Source of the DNA: Ruminococcus sp.
GTDB taxonomy: Bacteria > Bacillota > Clostridia > Oscillospirales > Ruminococcaceae
Direction of reading: 5' to 3'
Assembly (NCBI GenBank): GCA_017519145.1
Contig: JAFWTA010000032.1
Coordinates: 1 to 40,856 of the forward strand
Length of the DNA: 40,856 nt
Made by a program: the position numbers and the translations under genes. This document shows positions 7,027-16,156 of this stretch, piece by piece. Under the pieces are notes generated by a model that was given only the letters and a program-made list of their open reading frames with translations, had not been told where the DNA came from and ran no database searches. The stretch's first letter is position 1; every line of letters starts with the position of its first letter.

Positions 7027-7866
7027 ATGAAGAACACTGTTTCAACTCTGCTGAAGCAGAAGCAATCAGGTGACAAGATCACGATGCTTACTGCTTACGA
7101 CTACACCACAGCAAAGATCATGGACGAGTGCGGCGTCAACGCTATCCTCATCGGGGACTCCCTCAGTATGGTCATGCTGGGCTATGAGAACACCCTGCCC
7201 GTTACCATGGAGGATATGATCCACCATACTGCCGCAGTATCCAGAGGTGCCGAGAATGCCTTCGTTGTTGCCGATATGCCATTCATGTCATATCAGGTAA
7301 GCGTTCAGGACGCTGTTATCAACGCAGGAAGACTCATCAAGGAGGGCGGTGCAAACGCTGTAAAGCTTGAAGGCGGCGCGGAAGTCTGCGACCGGATAAG
7401 AGCTATCGTAAATGCATCCATTCCCGTTGTTGCACACCTCGGACTCACTCCCCAGTCAGTCAACGCCTTCGGCGGCTTCAAGGTACAGGGCAAGAGCCTT
7501 GACAAGGCAAGGAAGCTCATCGCCGATGCTCTCGAAATTCAGGAAGCAGGAGCCTGTGCAGTAGTTCTGGAGGGTATCCCTGCCAAGCTGGCGGATATCA
7601 TCACAAAGAAACTGTTCATTCCCACTATTGGTATCGGTGCAGGCAATGGCTGTGACGGTCAGGTGCTCGTATATCAGGATATGCTGGGACTCACAACAGG
7701 TCATACACCTAAGTTCGTAAAGCGCTTTGCGGAAGTGGGAGCGCTCATGCGTCAGGGCATCTCGGACTACATCAGCGAGACAAAGGAAGGAAGCTTCCCC
7801 GCTCAGGAGCATACCTACGCCATTGACGATGATGTTATAAACGAGCTTATAAAGGAGTGTGACTGA
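7027..7866 (+). CDS. panB: 3-methyl-2-oxobutanoate hydroxymethyltransferase
   Basis: 279 residues, the usual PanB length. It adds a hydroxymethyl group from methylene-tetrahydrofolate to alpha-ketoisovalerate to give ketopantoate, the first committed step of pantothenate synthesis. Family signatures: [18 protein letters not shown], the metal/substrate segment [43 protein letters not shown], and [24 protein letters not shown] precedes the ATG. It overlaps or abuts panC (AAAGGAGTG inside the panB end serves panC), so panBCD is one transcript. A TATAAT lies about 60 bp upstream. Confidence 0.97.
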   Translation: MKNTVSTLLKQKQSGDKITMLTAYDYTTAKIMDECGVNAILIGDSLSMVMLGYENTLPVTMEDMIHHTAAVSRGAENAFVVADMPFMSYQVSVQDAVINAGRLIKEGGANAVKLEGGAEVCDRIRAIVNASIPVVAHLGLTPQSVNAFGGFKVQGKSLDKARKLIADALEIQEAGACAVVLEGIPAKLADIITKKLFIPTIGIGAGNGCDGQVLVYQDMLGLTTGHTPKFVKRFAEVGALMRQGISDYISETKEGSFPAQEHTYAIDDDVINELIKECD

Positions 7867-7867
7867 T

Positions 7868-8716
7868 ATGAAAATAGTAAAGACAATAGCTGAAGTACGC
7901 GCACAGGTAAAGGAATGGAGAGCTCAGGGTCTCACAGTAGGTCTCGTGCCCACTATGGGCTATCTCCACGAGGGACACGCAAGCCTTATCGACGCCTCTC
8001 ACAGGGATAACGACAGAACTGTGGTATCGGATTTCGTTAATCCCATGCAGTTCGGTCCCACGGAGGACCTTGAAAGCTACCCCAGAGACATCGGCCACGA
8101 TGCTGCTCTTGTAGAGGCTCACGGCGGCGACCTTATCTTTAATCCCGAGCCTGAGGAGATGTACCACGAGGGCTTTTCGTCCTTTGTGGATATGACAGTG
8201 CTCACACAGGAGCTCTGCGGTCTCAGCCGTCCCGTACACTTCAGAGGTGTATGCACGGTGGTATCGAAGCTGTTCAATATAGTAAAGCCTGACAGAGCCT
8301 ACTTCGGCAAGAAGGACGCTCAGCAGCTGGCTGTTATCCGCCACATGGTCGATGACCTCAACATGGATATAGAAATAATCGGCTGTCCCATAATCCGTGA
8401 GGCAGACGGTCTGGCAAAAAGCTCGCGAAACACCTACCTCAGTGAAGCCGAGAGAAAGGCAGCTCTGGTGCTCTCAAAGTCCATATTCACGGGCATGGAT
8501 ATGGTGAAAAAGGGTGAGCGCGACTGCTCCGCTATAATCGCAAGCATGAAAAAGCTCATTGAAGCTGAGCCACTTGCCCGTATAGATTACGTCAAGATAG
8601 TTGACTGTGCCACAATGCAGCAGATAACATCCCTTGACCGCCCTGCCCTTTGCGCCATCGCCGTTTATATCGGCAGCACCCGCCTTATCGACAACTTCTT
8701 CACGGAAGACGTATAA
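7868..8716 (+). CDS. panC: Pantothenate synthetase (pantoate-beta-alanine ligase)
   Basis: 282 residues; condenses pantoate with beta-alanine using ATP via pantoyl-adenylate. The HIGH-like motif is in [15 protein letters not shown], the KMSKS-like motif in [11 protein letters not shown], and the pantoate site around [14 protein letters not shown]. The ATG at 7868 sits 10 nt after AAGGAG and one base after the panB stop; a GTG at 7859 in frame is less likely because it overlaps that SD. Part of panBCD. Confidence 0.97.
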   Translation: MKIVKTIAEVRAQVKEWRAQGLTVGLVPTMGYLHEGHASLIDASHRDNDRTVVSDFVNPMQFGPTEDLESYPRDIGHDAALVEAHGGDLIFNPEPEEMYHEGFSSFVDMTVLTQELCGLSRPVHFRGVCTVVSKLFNIVKPDRAYFGKKDAQQLAVIRHMVDDLNMDIEIIGCPIIREADGLAKSSRNTYLSEAERKAALVLSKSIFTGMDMVKKGERDCSAIIASMKKLIEAEPLARIDYVKIVDCATMQQITSLDRPALCAIAVYIGSTRLIDNFFTEDV

Positions 8717-8726
8717 GGAGGCATAC

Positions 8727-9110
8727 ATGGAAATATCAATGCTCAAAAGCAAGATACACCGCGCTGTAATCACTCAGGCGGAGCTCAACTACGTCGGCAG
8801 CGTCACTATCGACGAGGACCTTATGGACGCCGCAGGGCTCTTTGAGTACGAGCACGTTCATATCGTCAACGTCAACAGCGGCAGCCGCATCGAGACCTAC
8901 GTCATCGCAGGCGAGCGCGGAAGCGGTGTTATATGCCTTAACGGAGCTGCTGCCCGTGCAGGACAGAAGGGCGATCCCGTCATCATAATGTCCTATGCGG
9001 CTATGACTCCCGAGGAGATAAAGTCTCACCGCCCGAAGGTGGTATTTGTGGACGATAAAAATGCGATCGTCAGGGTCGCCGACTACGAAAAGCACGGCGC
9101 ACTTATGTAA
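8727..9110 (+). CDS. panD: Aspartate 1-decarboxylase proenzyme
   Basis: 127 residues; makes beta-alanine from aspartate for PanC. The pyruvoyl-dependent proenzyme self-cleaves at Gly24-Ser25 (NYVGSVTID), with Tyr22 and the basic segment LKSKIHRA also conserved. AAGGAGG at 8715-8721 places the start at the ATG at 8727; the longer reading frame from 8634 lies within panC. Last gene of panBCD, followed by a bidirectional terminator. Confidence 0.97.
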   Translation: MEISMLKSKIHRAVITQAELNYVGSVTIDEDLMDAAGLFEYEHVHIVNVNSGSRIETYVIAGERGSGVICLNGAAARAGQKGDPVIIMSYAAMTPEEIKSHRPKVVFVDDKNAIVRVADYEKHGALM

Positions 9111-9117
9111 AATAATA

Positions 9118-9149
9118 CGGCACTTTCAAATGAAAGTGCCGTTTCGTTT
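9118..9149. terminator. Bidirectional terminator between panD and the convergent reductase gene
   Basis: CGGCACTTTC (9118-9127) pairs perfectly with GAAAGTGCCG (9132-9141) around an AAAT loop, with a T-rich tail on the plus strand. Confidence 0.85.
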
Positions 9150-9167
9150 ATTCATCAAATTCTTATA

Positions 9168-10013
9168 TCACTTCAGCAGACGGCGCATCTCCGTGTAGTC
9201 GCTGTCAGGGTGCTTTTTCTGTGCAAGCTCCACAAGCTTCCGCGATACAGCTCTGTACATCTCACGGTCTGCTCCTGCTTCGATACATTCAAGATGTCTG
9301 CGTACAGTCATGACATCGTTGCGCTCAACGGGTCCTGTAAGGGCTTCCGCGGGTCCCACCGCAAGTATGCGCCTGATATTGCTGATTATCAGCGGTTCAA
9401 GAGCGCTGAGGGCTTCCTTTTCGGAAAAGCCGCACTTACCCATAAGGGAAAGGCTCTCCGCCGCAAGTGCACAGACAAGATTGCTTGAAACAGCACAGGC
9501 TGCGTGATATTCGCTCTTTGCACTTCCGTTTATTAGCCGTGTGGGATTGCCCATTTTGTCGATTATCCCCTTCCACTCAGCCGCAGCCGCCTCATCGCCC
9601 TCTATGCAGAAAAAGGCATTCTTCAGCTCCCTGTGGGAGTCATACCTGCTGCTTATGGGGAACAGCGGATGTACGGAACAGCCTGCCGCACCGTATCTCC
9701 TGATCTCGGGAAAGGCTTCCGCTGCCGAAAGGGCTCCGCTGCAGTGGCAGAGCTGCTTTCCGCAGATACCAAGCTCCCTGATGGCATAATAGTTCTCTGT
9801 TATGGCTCCGTCGGGAACAACTATGAATATAACATCGCTGTCCTTTACAAGCTCAACCGCATCCTCGTAGAACTTCGTTCCCGTGAACTTGGCTGCCTCT
9901 GCCGATGACTGTACATTGCGGCAGTAGTAGCCCGAGACCTCCAGACCGTTCCCGACAAAATACCTGCCGAGGGAAAAGCCCACTTTTCCCGCTCCGATAA
10001 ATCCGATCTTCAT
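9168..10013 (-). CDS. Rossmann-like/DUF2520 reductase, candidate ketopantoate reductase (PanG-type)
   Basis: 281 residues. The N-terminal Rossmann domain starts with the nucleotide-binding IGFIGAGKVGFSLGRYF; a second helical DUF2520 domain follows (LVCALAAESLSLMGKCGFSEKEAL and ALTGPVERNDVMTVRRHLE). AGGAGGATATTAAA before the ATG at 10013 sets the start; the longer frame adds eight residues without support. The neighbouring panBCD lacks panE, and the DUF2520 family includes PanG, an alternative ketopantoate reductase described in Francisella. The inference is that this gene supplies the missing reduction of ketopantoate to pantoate. It is convergent, with its own promoter at 10058-10086. Other Rossmann reductase roles are possible. 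Confidence 0.75.
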   Translation of the reverse strand: MKIGFIGAGKVGFSLGRYFVGNGLEVSGYYCRNVQSSAEAAKFTGTKFYEDAVELVKDSDVIFIVVPDGAITENYYAIRELGICGKQLCHCSGALSAAEAFPEIRRYGAAGCSVHPLFPISSRYDSHRELKNAFFCIEGDEAAAAEWKGIIDKMGNPTRLINGSAKSEYHAACAVSSNLVCALAAESLSLMGKCGFSEKEALSALEPLIISNIRRILAVGPAEALTGPVERNDVMTVRRHLECIEAGADREMYRAVSRKLVELAQKKHPDSDYTEMRRLLK

Positions 10014-10309
10014 TTTAATATCCTCCTGTGTAACCAAAAATGTTACCCCTTAACTGAATTATATCACATATTTTTCGTATTTACAAGGCTTTTTCCGCTA
10101 TTTTTAGCAAAATTCTGATGTTTTATCACTTAACTTCATGGTTTTTCAAAAAAATCTTCCGCCCATGTGTCACGGAAGATGTTATTTCTGCGAGTATATT
10201 TGCAGAGCGTTACAAATGCGCATTGAATTGCTTCGGCAGCCCCGCTGTCAAAGGACATCTTTCAAAACGAGTTTTTAGAGATATCCATAATAAAACGAGG
10301 AGGGATCAG
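10014..10309. other. Divergent control region between the reductase and ECF sigma genes
   Basis: It holds the reductase promoter, an 8-bp hairpin ATCTTCCG (10154-10161)/CGGAAGAT (10173-10180) of unknown role, and a possible TTGCAG (10199 on)-17-TTGAAT promoter for the ECF sigma gene. An in-frame extension of the sigma gene to 10118 reads through this DNA but has no ribosome-binding site and no sigma homology. Confidence 0.5.
10058..10086 (-). promoter_or_regulatory. Sigma-A promoter of the PanG-like gene
   Basis: On the minus strand TTGTAA (10086-10081) and TATAAT (10063-10058) are separated by 17 bp, about 45 bp before the start codon. Confidence 0.7.
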
Positions 10310-10876
10310 ATGACAGACCAACAGCTCCGCCGGCTTCTCAGCAGCTCACCCGAAAAAGCCCACAGGCTCATTTTCGATGAGTACTACAACTACGTTTATA
10401 CTATCGTTTTCAACCGTCTGAGGAGCCTCGGAACTCCCGAGGATATCGACGAATGTATAAGCGATGTTTTTGCGGAGATATTCACCAAGTACAACTCTGA
10501 AAGCAGCCACAGCGGCAATATTAAGGGATTTGTTTCAGCCATAGCCCGTAACCGCTCCATAGATATGTTCAGGAGGATACGCTCGGGCGTGAAAGCCACG
10601 GTGTCCCTTGACGCCGATGAGGCTGTGCAGCTCTCCTCCGATGAGAGGATAGACGAGCAGGCAGAAAGGACTGAGACCGCTCACGCTCTGCTTGACGCCG
10701 TGAAATCCCTTGGTGAACCCGATTCGACCATTATCATACAGAAATACTACTACGGCAGGAGCTCCGAGGACATTGGCGATATGATAGACATGAAGCCAAA
10801 TACGGTCCGCAAAAGGCTCAGCCGTGCCCTGAGCAGACTCAGAGACATTCTCAGGGAAGATGATGAAGGAAGGTGA
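10310..10876 (+). CDS. ECF-type RNA polymerase sigma factor
   Basis: 188 residues with sigma region 2 (YYNYVYTIVFNRLRS, EDIDECISDVFAEIF, GFVSAIARNRSIDMFRR) and region 4 (IIIQKYYYGRSSEDIGDMIDM then KPNTVRKRLSRALSRLRDIL). GAGGAGGG seven bases before the ATG at 10310 decides the start. It is followed 4 bp later by a single-pass membrane protein, the usual sigma/anti-sigma arrangement. Regulon unknown. It is distinct from the SigI-type factor at 3.6 kb. Confidence 0.9.
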   Translation: MTDQQLRRLLSSSPEKAHRLIFDEYYNYVYTIVFNRLRSLGTPEDIDECISDVFAEIFTKYNSESSHSGNIKGFVSAIARNRSIDMFRRIRSGVKATVSLDADEAVQLSSDERIDEQAERTETAHALLDAVKSLGEPDSTIIIQKYYYGRSSEDIGDMIDMKPNTVRKRLSRALSRLRDILREDDEGR

Positions 10877-10880
10877 AGTC

Positions 10881-13217
10881 ATGAATGAGAAAAATGAATT
10901 TGATATTCTCGAAAATGCCGAGAGCAGCGTTACCGACAGGCTTGAAGCTGAATTTCCTCCCCGTGACAATAGAGAAAAGGAGAAAATATTCAGAATGAGC
11001 GAAAGAAAATTCAATAATACATCTGCACCTGACATAGAAAAAGAGCAGACAGTCAGCGGCGTTGAGGTCTACCGCCGTCCCAAGTGGCAGCGCGGACTCA
11101 GTATCGCAGCAGCCTGCGCTCTGGTAGTCGGAGGTGCAACAGGCGGCGCTTACGCATTCAACCGTTTCAGAAACACTCCTGCCGCCGAGAGTCAACTCGA
11201 TACCCAGAAGAAGGTCGCTCCCTTCGGCGACTTTTCGGAGCTTGAGTATCAGCTCTGTGACTACAACAGAGATTCAATGAGAACCGTTACGATAGAGGAC
11301 AGTCCTGAAGCATACGGATATTTCGAGCTTTTCAGCGGTCCGATAATATCACAGCAGAAGCGCGATAAGCTGGCGGATTTCTTCAATAATTATGATTATG
11401 AAGAGATCGCCGCAGATACCGATGAAGCCATAGGTGTTGTGAACGAGGCTGTCACCGAGGCAGAGACCATCGATATTTCCACAATAGAAGATGCGCCTGC
11501 TCCCATAAATGCGGACGAAAGTGACCCGTACTTCATCTACTGCCGCGACAACGAGATAAAAGCAGTAAAGATATACGACGTAGGCGAGTTCGGTGTCCTC
11601 AACTATACCCATTTCAACTTTGATGAGCAGGACGGTCAGTACTTCATGACCGACGATGAGATGTCCGTTGAGGCCTACAAGATAGACTACGGTCTTTTCA
11701 AGTCCACTATCAATGAGATACTCAGCTCCGAGGACGAGGAGGAAACTCCCACAGAGCCCGAATATAAGGGCGTTGCTCCCTTCGGCAACTTCTCCGAACG
11801 TGAGTACTTCATTCCCGGCGGCGAGGACGCAGAGAAGCAGATATTCGTCAAAGCTGACGAGGAAACGCAGATCACCTTCGGCAGCGGCGAGGTCATCTCT
11901 CCTGAGCAGAGTAAACAGATCGAGGATCTTTTCAACAGCCTTGAGTGGAATGAGTCTGTTGAGCCAAAGACAAAGCCTTTCTGGCTGGTTGGCATCGACA
12001 GGATGACATTTATCTCCATGGACGGCTCCGACTTCAATATGCTGACCCTCAACGGCGACAACAATACCCTTACATGGGACAGCTTCAAATATGAGACAGA
12101 GTCCGAATACGAGGGCATGGCTAACTATAAGCGCACAGAAGGCTCCGCACGCCAGATAAAGACTTACGATATCGACTACATCAGCCTTGTAAACAAGCTA
12201 TCCGAGATAATGGGCAGAGACTTGGGATACAGCATACACAACAGCTTCCTCAACAGCGACTGGATCATGAACGACGTAAACGCTATCCACCATGAGGCTC
12301 TCTCAGATGAACAGAAGAGGACTGTATATGAGATCCTCAGCAGCTGCGAATTCAAGTCAGCCTACAATGAAGATACAAACGCGGATATCATTGATGACGG
12401 TCTCGGCTTCACAGAAGAGGATTACAGACAAATGCAGCAGGAAGAACCCGATATTCCCAGTCAGGATTTCCTGTTGAACGCCTATTACTCACAGGTAACT
12501 CTTACCGCCGACCATGACGGTAAACACATAGTACTCAACATCGAGTCACATTCCGATTCAACATTCTTCGGATATGCGGAATACGAAGTTGATGAAAACG
12601 GTCAGTATGCAAGCAAAGACTATTCAGTTTTGTGGAACGGTATCTGCTCCGACATCACTGTGGCAGACAGGATAAAGAGTGTAGTGGGCAGTAGCGACAA
12701 GCCGTCCCTACCCGAAGTCATAACCGACCTTACCACCAATGACTGGCGCTTCCTTGACACAAATCCACTGGCTGAAAATCATCTTCATTATAACCAGATC
12801 GACCTGAACATGAAGTACACTGATGGTGACGAGAACGCCCATGTTCAGATGATTTACGGCACCGACAGTATATCACAGGAAGGACTCAGAAGCATTTCCG
12901 ATATTATCAGTAACGGCGGCTGGTACGAGGTCGATAACATGGATGTCCTTGATCTCATCAGACTTCCCGACGGAAGCTATCCGCCCAGCGTAGAGCTCAG
13001 CATGATGGATGACAAGCACATTTACGTCCTCGACTTCACTTCAGGCGACGGGCATACAGTCCTCAGAATAGATGCAGTAAGATACTTTATCGAGAACGGC
13101 GTCTATTACCTTGACAACACTCCCGATGATGTGACTAATTCAATTTACGGCAATACTCTCGTCAGCGATATTCCCATTATCTCTGAGACTATCATGGAAG
13201 CAGCTGCGGGCAATTAA
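10881..13217 (+). CDS. Large single-pass membrane protein, candidate anti-sigma factor/sensor
   Basis: 778 residues: an acidic cytoplasmic segment (1-68) that could bind the sigma factor, a membrane helix (about 71-93, LSIAAACALVVGGATGGAY), and a very large extracellular part. The ectodomain repeats APFG-[DN]-FSE-x-EY at about residues 113 and 298 and contains several related beta-rich blocks (EYKIDYGLF / KTYDIDYISL). No enzyme motif is recognised. AAGGAAGGTGA before the ATG at 10881 is preferred over ATGs at 10860 and 10863 that overlap the sigma gene. Context implies it regulates the ECF factor; no zinc-finger anti-sigma motif (HxxxCxxC) is present, so the mode would be different. A strong terminator follows. 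Confidence 0.65.
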   Translation: MNEKNEFDILENAESSVTDRLEAEFPPRDNREKEKIFRMSERKFNNTSAPDIEKEQTVSGVEVYRRPKWQRGLSIAAACALVVGGATGGAYAFNRFRNTPAAESQLDTQKKVAPFGDFSELEYQLCDYNRDSMRTVTIEDSPEAYGYFELFSGPIISQQKRDKLADFFNNYDYEEIAADTDEAIGVVNEAVTEAETIDISTIEDAPAPINADESDPYFIYCRDNEIKAVKIYDVGEFGVLNYTHFNFDEQDGQYFMTDDEMSVEAYKIDYGLFKSTINEILSSEDEEETPTEPEYKGVAPFGNFSEREYFIPGGEDAEKQIFVKADEETQITFGSGEVISPEQSKQIEDLFNSLEWNESVEPKTKPFWLVGIDRMTFISMDGSDFNMLTLNGDNNTLTWDSFKYETESEYEGMANYKRTEGSARQIKTYDIDYISLVNKLSEIMGRDLGYSIHNSFLNSDWIMNDVNAIHHEALSDEQKRTVYEILSSCEFKSAYNEDTNADIIDDGLGFTEEDYRQMQQEEPDIPSQDFLLNAYYSQVTLTADHDGKHIVLNIESHSDSTFFGYAEYEVDENGQYASKDYSVLWNGICSDITVADRIKSVVGSSDKPSLPEVITDLTTNDWRFLDTNPLAENHLHYNQIDLNMKYTDGDENAHVQMIYGTDSISQEGLRSISDIISNGGWYEVDNMDVLDLIRLPDGSYPPSVELSMMDDKHIYVLDFTSGDGHTVLRIDAVRYFIENGVYYLDNTPDDVTNSIYGNTLVSDIPIISETIMEAAAGN

Positions 13218-13231
13218 AACACGGTACAGAA

Positions 13232-13262
13232 AAGCGCAGACCACAAGGTCTGCGCTTCTTTT
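13232..13262. terminator. Terminator after the ECF sigma operon
   Basis: AAGCGCAGACC (13232-13242) pairs perfectly with GGTCTGCGCTT (13247-13257), followed by CTTTTT; it also lies next to the end of the convergent 68-residue gene. Confidence 0.85.
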
Positions 13263-13269
13263 TGGTCAT

Positions 13270-13476
13270 TCAATTTTTCTCGGCACGTTCACGCAGAGCT
13301 TTGCGGCGCTGACGCTCCGCCTCCTCCCTCTGCGCAGTGCGCTCCTGCTCTCTCCTGAGCTGCTCGCTGTAGTATGCTTCCTCAGCTACCGATCTTCTCT
13401 TTCGCAGGGCAAATACCACAACAAGAAGTATAACAGCAACTGCTGCCGCAACAGCGATGATAACAGGCATTGGCAT
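13270..13476 (-). CDS. Small single-pass membrane protein with charged coiled-coil tail
   Basis: 68 residues: a hydrophobic helix (about 4-23, VIIAVAAAVAVILLVVVFAL), a positive stop (RKRRS) and a tail of Glu/Arg/Gln heptads (SEQLRREQERTAQREEAERQ). AGGAGG sits seven bases before the ATG on the minus strand, which supports a real gene. Topology predicts the tail in the cytoplasm. No family is recognised; such proteins often act as membrane scaffolds or small regulators. It is transcribed divergently from the efflux operon. Confidence 0.6.
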   Translation of the reverse strand: MPMPVIIAVAAAVAVILLVVVFALRKRRSVAEEAYYSEQLRREQERTAQREEAERQRRKALRERAEKN

Positions 13477-13638
13477 GGCTTTTACCTCCTTTGTGAAAAA
13501 ATGACTCTCCGTAATATGCTAATTAAATTTTACCACTTTATGAAGCTTCATTCAACCATTAAAAATACCGAAATTAAACCTTCTCAATTGTACATATCGT
13601 ACAACGGACGCTTAAAGCGTTCAGAAGAACTGCTGTCC

Positions 13639-13675
13639 TTAACATTCTTTAAGGTAAGTGTTAAGAAATCTTAAG
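13639..13675 (+). promoter_or_regulatory. TTAAG direct-repeat operator upstream of the efflux operon
   Basis: TTAAC (13639), TTAAG (13649), TTAAG (13661) and TTAAG (13671) form two pairs, each with 10-bp periodicity, ending about 32 bp before the TATAAT at 13708. Ten-bp-spaced direct repeats next to a poor -35 are typical of OmpR-family activators; the RR gene of this locus is 17524-18225. Confidence 0.6.
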
Positions 13676-13707
13676 ATTGCATGAAGCGGAAATACAGATT
13701 AGCGGTT

Positions 13708-13713
13708 TATAAT
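13708..13713 (+). promoter_or_regulatory. -10 box of the efflux operon, weak -35
   Basis: TATAAT at 13708-13713 has no recognisable -35 hexamer at 16-18 bp (AGCGGA region), which fits an activator-dependent promoter reading the adaptor/ABC genes. Confidence 0.6.
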
Positions 13714-13747
13714 ATGCTCATAACATCAAACCATGGAGGGATATGAA

Positions 13748-15409
13748 ATGGGAAAACATATAGCAAGAACCGCTGTTATCAGCTTATGCGGAGCTGCCGC
13801 ATTATCACTGGGGGGCATGGCAGTTTACAGTGCTTTCGGGTCTGCACCCGAAACTGCTGCCGCTCAGCATACAGTTTCTGTTGAGAAAATGGACATAAAG
13901 CAGTACGTCACTGTTTCGGGCACCGTAGGCAGCAGCAATGTCTCCTCTGTCAGCAGCAATGCCGTAAACACCAAAGTCAGGGAAGTTAAGGTCAAGGTGG
14001 GCGACAGAGTGAAAAAGGGCGACATCATCGCAGTCCTTGACGATACCGACATTCGTGAACAGCTCTCGGCTGCGGAAAAGCAGCTTGAGAATATTGCCGC
14101 CAAAAACGATATCGACCTCAAAGCCGCTCAGCGTATGTATGACGGCGCAGTTTCCGAAAGATCAGAAAAGACCGCAAGGAGCAGCCGCCTTGTCTCTGAG
14201 GCAAAGGACTCCTACAACAAGGCTCTGGCTCAGCAGCAGGAGACCTCAGACAGCTACAATAACGCTGTAAATGACAGGATATACAAGTCCGAGATGACCG
14301 AACAGGCTGCTCAGCAGGCGGAGGAGGCAGCAGCCTGTGCTGCGGAGCTGAAAGCTGCCTCCGACGCCGCACAGGCGGAATACAAGGCGCTGAAAGCCGA
14401 CTTCGACAAGCTGTATGCCGATAAGGGAGCTTCTCCCGAGGAGACAGCTGCCGCTAAGGAAGCCTGTGACAAGGCGGCTGAAGCTGCCGATGACGCTGCC
14501 AACGCCCTTGCGGAGGCACAGGCTCATGCAGATGAGCTTGCCGCAGCAGCGAAAAAATGTGCAGAAGAGCTGTCCACCGCAATAATGGAGGAAAAGGAGC
14601 TGAAAAGCGCTCTCTCCGCCGCAGACCGCTTAACAGAGGAGGCAAGGCAGGCAGTGTCCGCCGCCTCCGATACAAAGACCGATACAGATGAAACTCTTTC
14701 AGGGGATATTGCCGCAAAGGCAGATGTGCTCAAAACAACAGGCATATCCGCAGAGGATATGCTTGCAGAGCCTGCTCACAGAATTGACGAGCTGAAGCGC
14801 AGCATTGAAGAGCATACGGTCAGAGCGGACTGCGACGGTGTTATTACTGCCGTTAATGTGAAAGAGGGCGAGCTGTACAGCGGAGGTGCCATCGCTGTTG
14901 TTCAGGACGACAGCAGCTTCATTATTTCCGCCTCCGCAGACCAGTTCGACATAGGCAGACTCAGCAAGGGTCTGGACGCTGATATCACCGTCAGTGCTGT
15001 CAGCCACGATGTTTACAGCGGTAAACTAAGCTTCGCGGCACCTACCCCCGGTCAGCCTTCACTTACCGATCTCAGCACAGACCAAGGCAATGATGGCTAC
15101 GCTCTTGAAGCGGAATTCATCCGCCAGCCCGAGGGACTCCGCATCGGCATGACCGCAAAGCTGGATATCATCACCGCCGAAAAGTCGGATGTGCTGGCTG
15201 TGCCCGATAACTGCATAATCACCGAAGCCGACGGAAGCAGCTATATCAATGTATCCACAGACGGCAAGAACTCTGAAAAGATCGCCGTGGATACAGGAAT
15301 CAGCGATGACTACTACACCGAGATATCGGGCAGCGGTATAACCGTGAACACAAAGGTCATCGTTCCCTCCGGCAATAGCAAGGACAGCGGCTCCGACCTG
15401 TTCTATTGA
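13748..15409 (+). CDS. MacA/HlyD-like membrane fusion (adaptor) protein
   Basis: 553 residues. It has an N-terminal membrane anchor (LSLGGMAVYSAFG), then a split lipoyl/barrel-sandwich domain (VSGTVGSSNVSSVSS, VKVGDRVKKGDIIAVLDDTD and HTVRADCDGVITAVNVKEGE), separated by a long Ala/Glu/Lys coiled-coil hairpin (about 110-350), then beta-barrel and C-terminal domains. GGAGGG seven bases before the ATG at 13748 is favoured over the ATG at 13733 that contains that SD. In Gram-positives such adaptors work with MacB-type ABC permeases to export peptides or lipids. It is the first gene of the 13.7-17.4 kb operon. Confidence 0.85.
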   Translation: MGKHIARTAVISLCGAAALSLGGMAVYSAFGSAPETAAAQHTVSVEKMDIKQYVTVSGTVGSSNVSSVSSNAVNTKVREVKVKVGDRVKKGDIIAVLDDTDIREQLSAAEKQLENIAAKNDIDLKAAQRMYDGAVSERSEKTARSSRLVSEAKDSYNKALAQQQETSDSYNNAVNDRIYKSEMTEQAAQQAEEAAACAAELKAASDAAQAEYKALKADFDKLYADKGASPEETAAAKEACDKAAEAADDAANALAEAQAHADELAAAAKKCAEELSTAIMEEKELKSALSAADRLTEEARQAVSAASDTKTDTDETLSGDIAAKADVLKTTGISAEDMLAEPAHRIDELKRSIEEHTVRADCDGVITAVNVKEGELYSGGAIAVVQDDSSFIISASADQFDIGRLSKGLDADITVSAVSHDVYSGKLSFAAPTPGQPSLTDLSTDQGNDGYALEAEFIRQPEGLRIGMTAKLDIITAEKSDVLAVPDNCIITEADGSSYINVSTDGKNSEKIAVDTGISDDYYTEISGSGITVNTKVIVPSGNSKDSGSDLFY

Positions 15410-15421
15410 TGGGGGTGCAGT

Positions 15422-16156
15422 ATGAACAGCAATACGGTCATCGACCTTAAAAACATATATAAGCGGTTCTATGTGGGAACTCCCAACGAACTGGAGATAC
15501 TCCACGGCATAGACCTGACTGTCAGCAGAGGAGAATTCGTGTCTATTGTGGGAGCCTCGGGCTCGGGAAAATCCACCCTCATGAACATCATCGGCGCTCT
15601 GGACCGCCCCTCCCTCGGCTCGTATACACTAAACGGCACGGATATTTGCTCCGCAAAGGACGGTGAGCTCTCTCACATACGCAACCGGGAGATAGGCTTC
15701 GTTTTCCAGACATACAACCTCATACCCCGAAACTCCGCGCTGAAAAATGTGGAGCTCCCCATGATGTACGCCCGTATGAGAAGCCGCTCACGGAAAAAAA
15801 GGGCAGCCGAGCTGCTGGAAATGGTGGGTATGAAGGATAGAATGAAGCACACACCCGATGAGCTTTCGGGCGGTCAGAAGCAGCGTGTAGCCATTGCCCG
15901 CGCTCTGGCAAACGAGCCTTCCATAATCCTCGCCGACGAGCCCACAGGCGCTCTCGACTCATCAACGGGACGCATGATAATGGACCTGTTCCATAAGCTC
16001 CATCGTGAAAAGGGCATAACCATTATCCTTATCACCCACTCAAACGAGCTGGCTGAGGAAACAGAAAGAGTCCTCACCCTTATGGACGGCAGGATAATTT
16101 CCGAAAGGAGGGGCAGCAGATATGCTGAAGGACAATATTCTCCTTGCACTCAATGA
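15422..16156 (+). CDS. MacB/LolD-type ABC transporter ATPase
   Basis: 244 residues with Walker A (GASGSGKST, about 41-49), Q-loop (FVFQTYNLIP), ABC signature (LSGGQKQRVAIARAL), Walker B (IILADEPTGALD) and H-loop (LITHS). It is the MacB/FtsE subfamily. Its 3' end overlaps the permease start by 35 nt, indicating translational coupling. It powers the adaptor/permease export complex. Confidence 0.95.
   Translation: MNSNTVIDLKNIYKRFYVGTPNELEILHGIDLTVSRGEFVSIVGASGSGKSTLMNIIGALDRPSLGSYTLNGTDICSAKDGELSHIRNREIGFVFQTYNLIPRNSALKNVELPMMYARMRSRSRKKRAAELLEMVGMKDRMKHTPDELSGGQKQRVAIARALANEPSIILADEPTGALDSSTGRMIMDLFHKLHREKGITIILITHSNELAEETERVLTLMDGRIISERRGSRYAEGQYSPCTQ

Noticed and set aside
10118-10309. 64-codon N-terminal extension of the ECF sigma gene
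   Set aside because: No ribosome-binding site at 10118, no sigma homology, and a perfect SD precedes the ATG at 10310.
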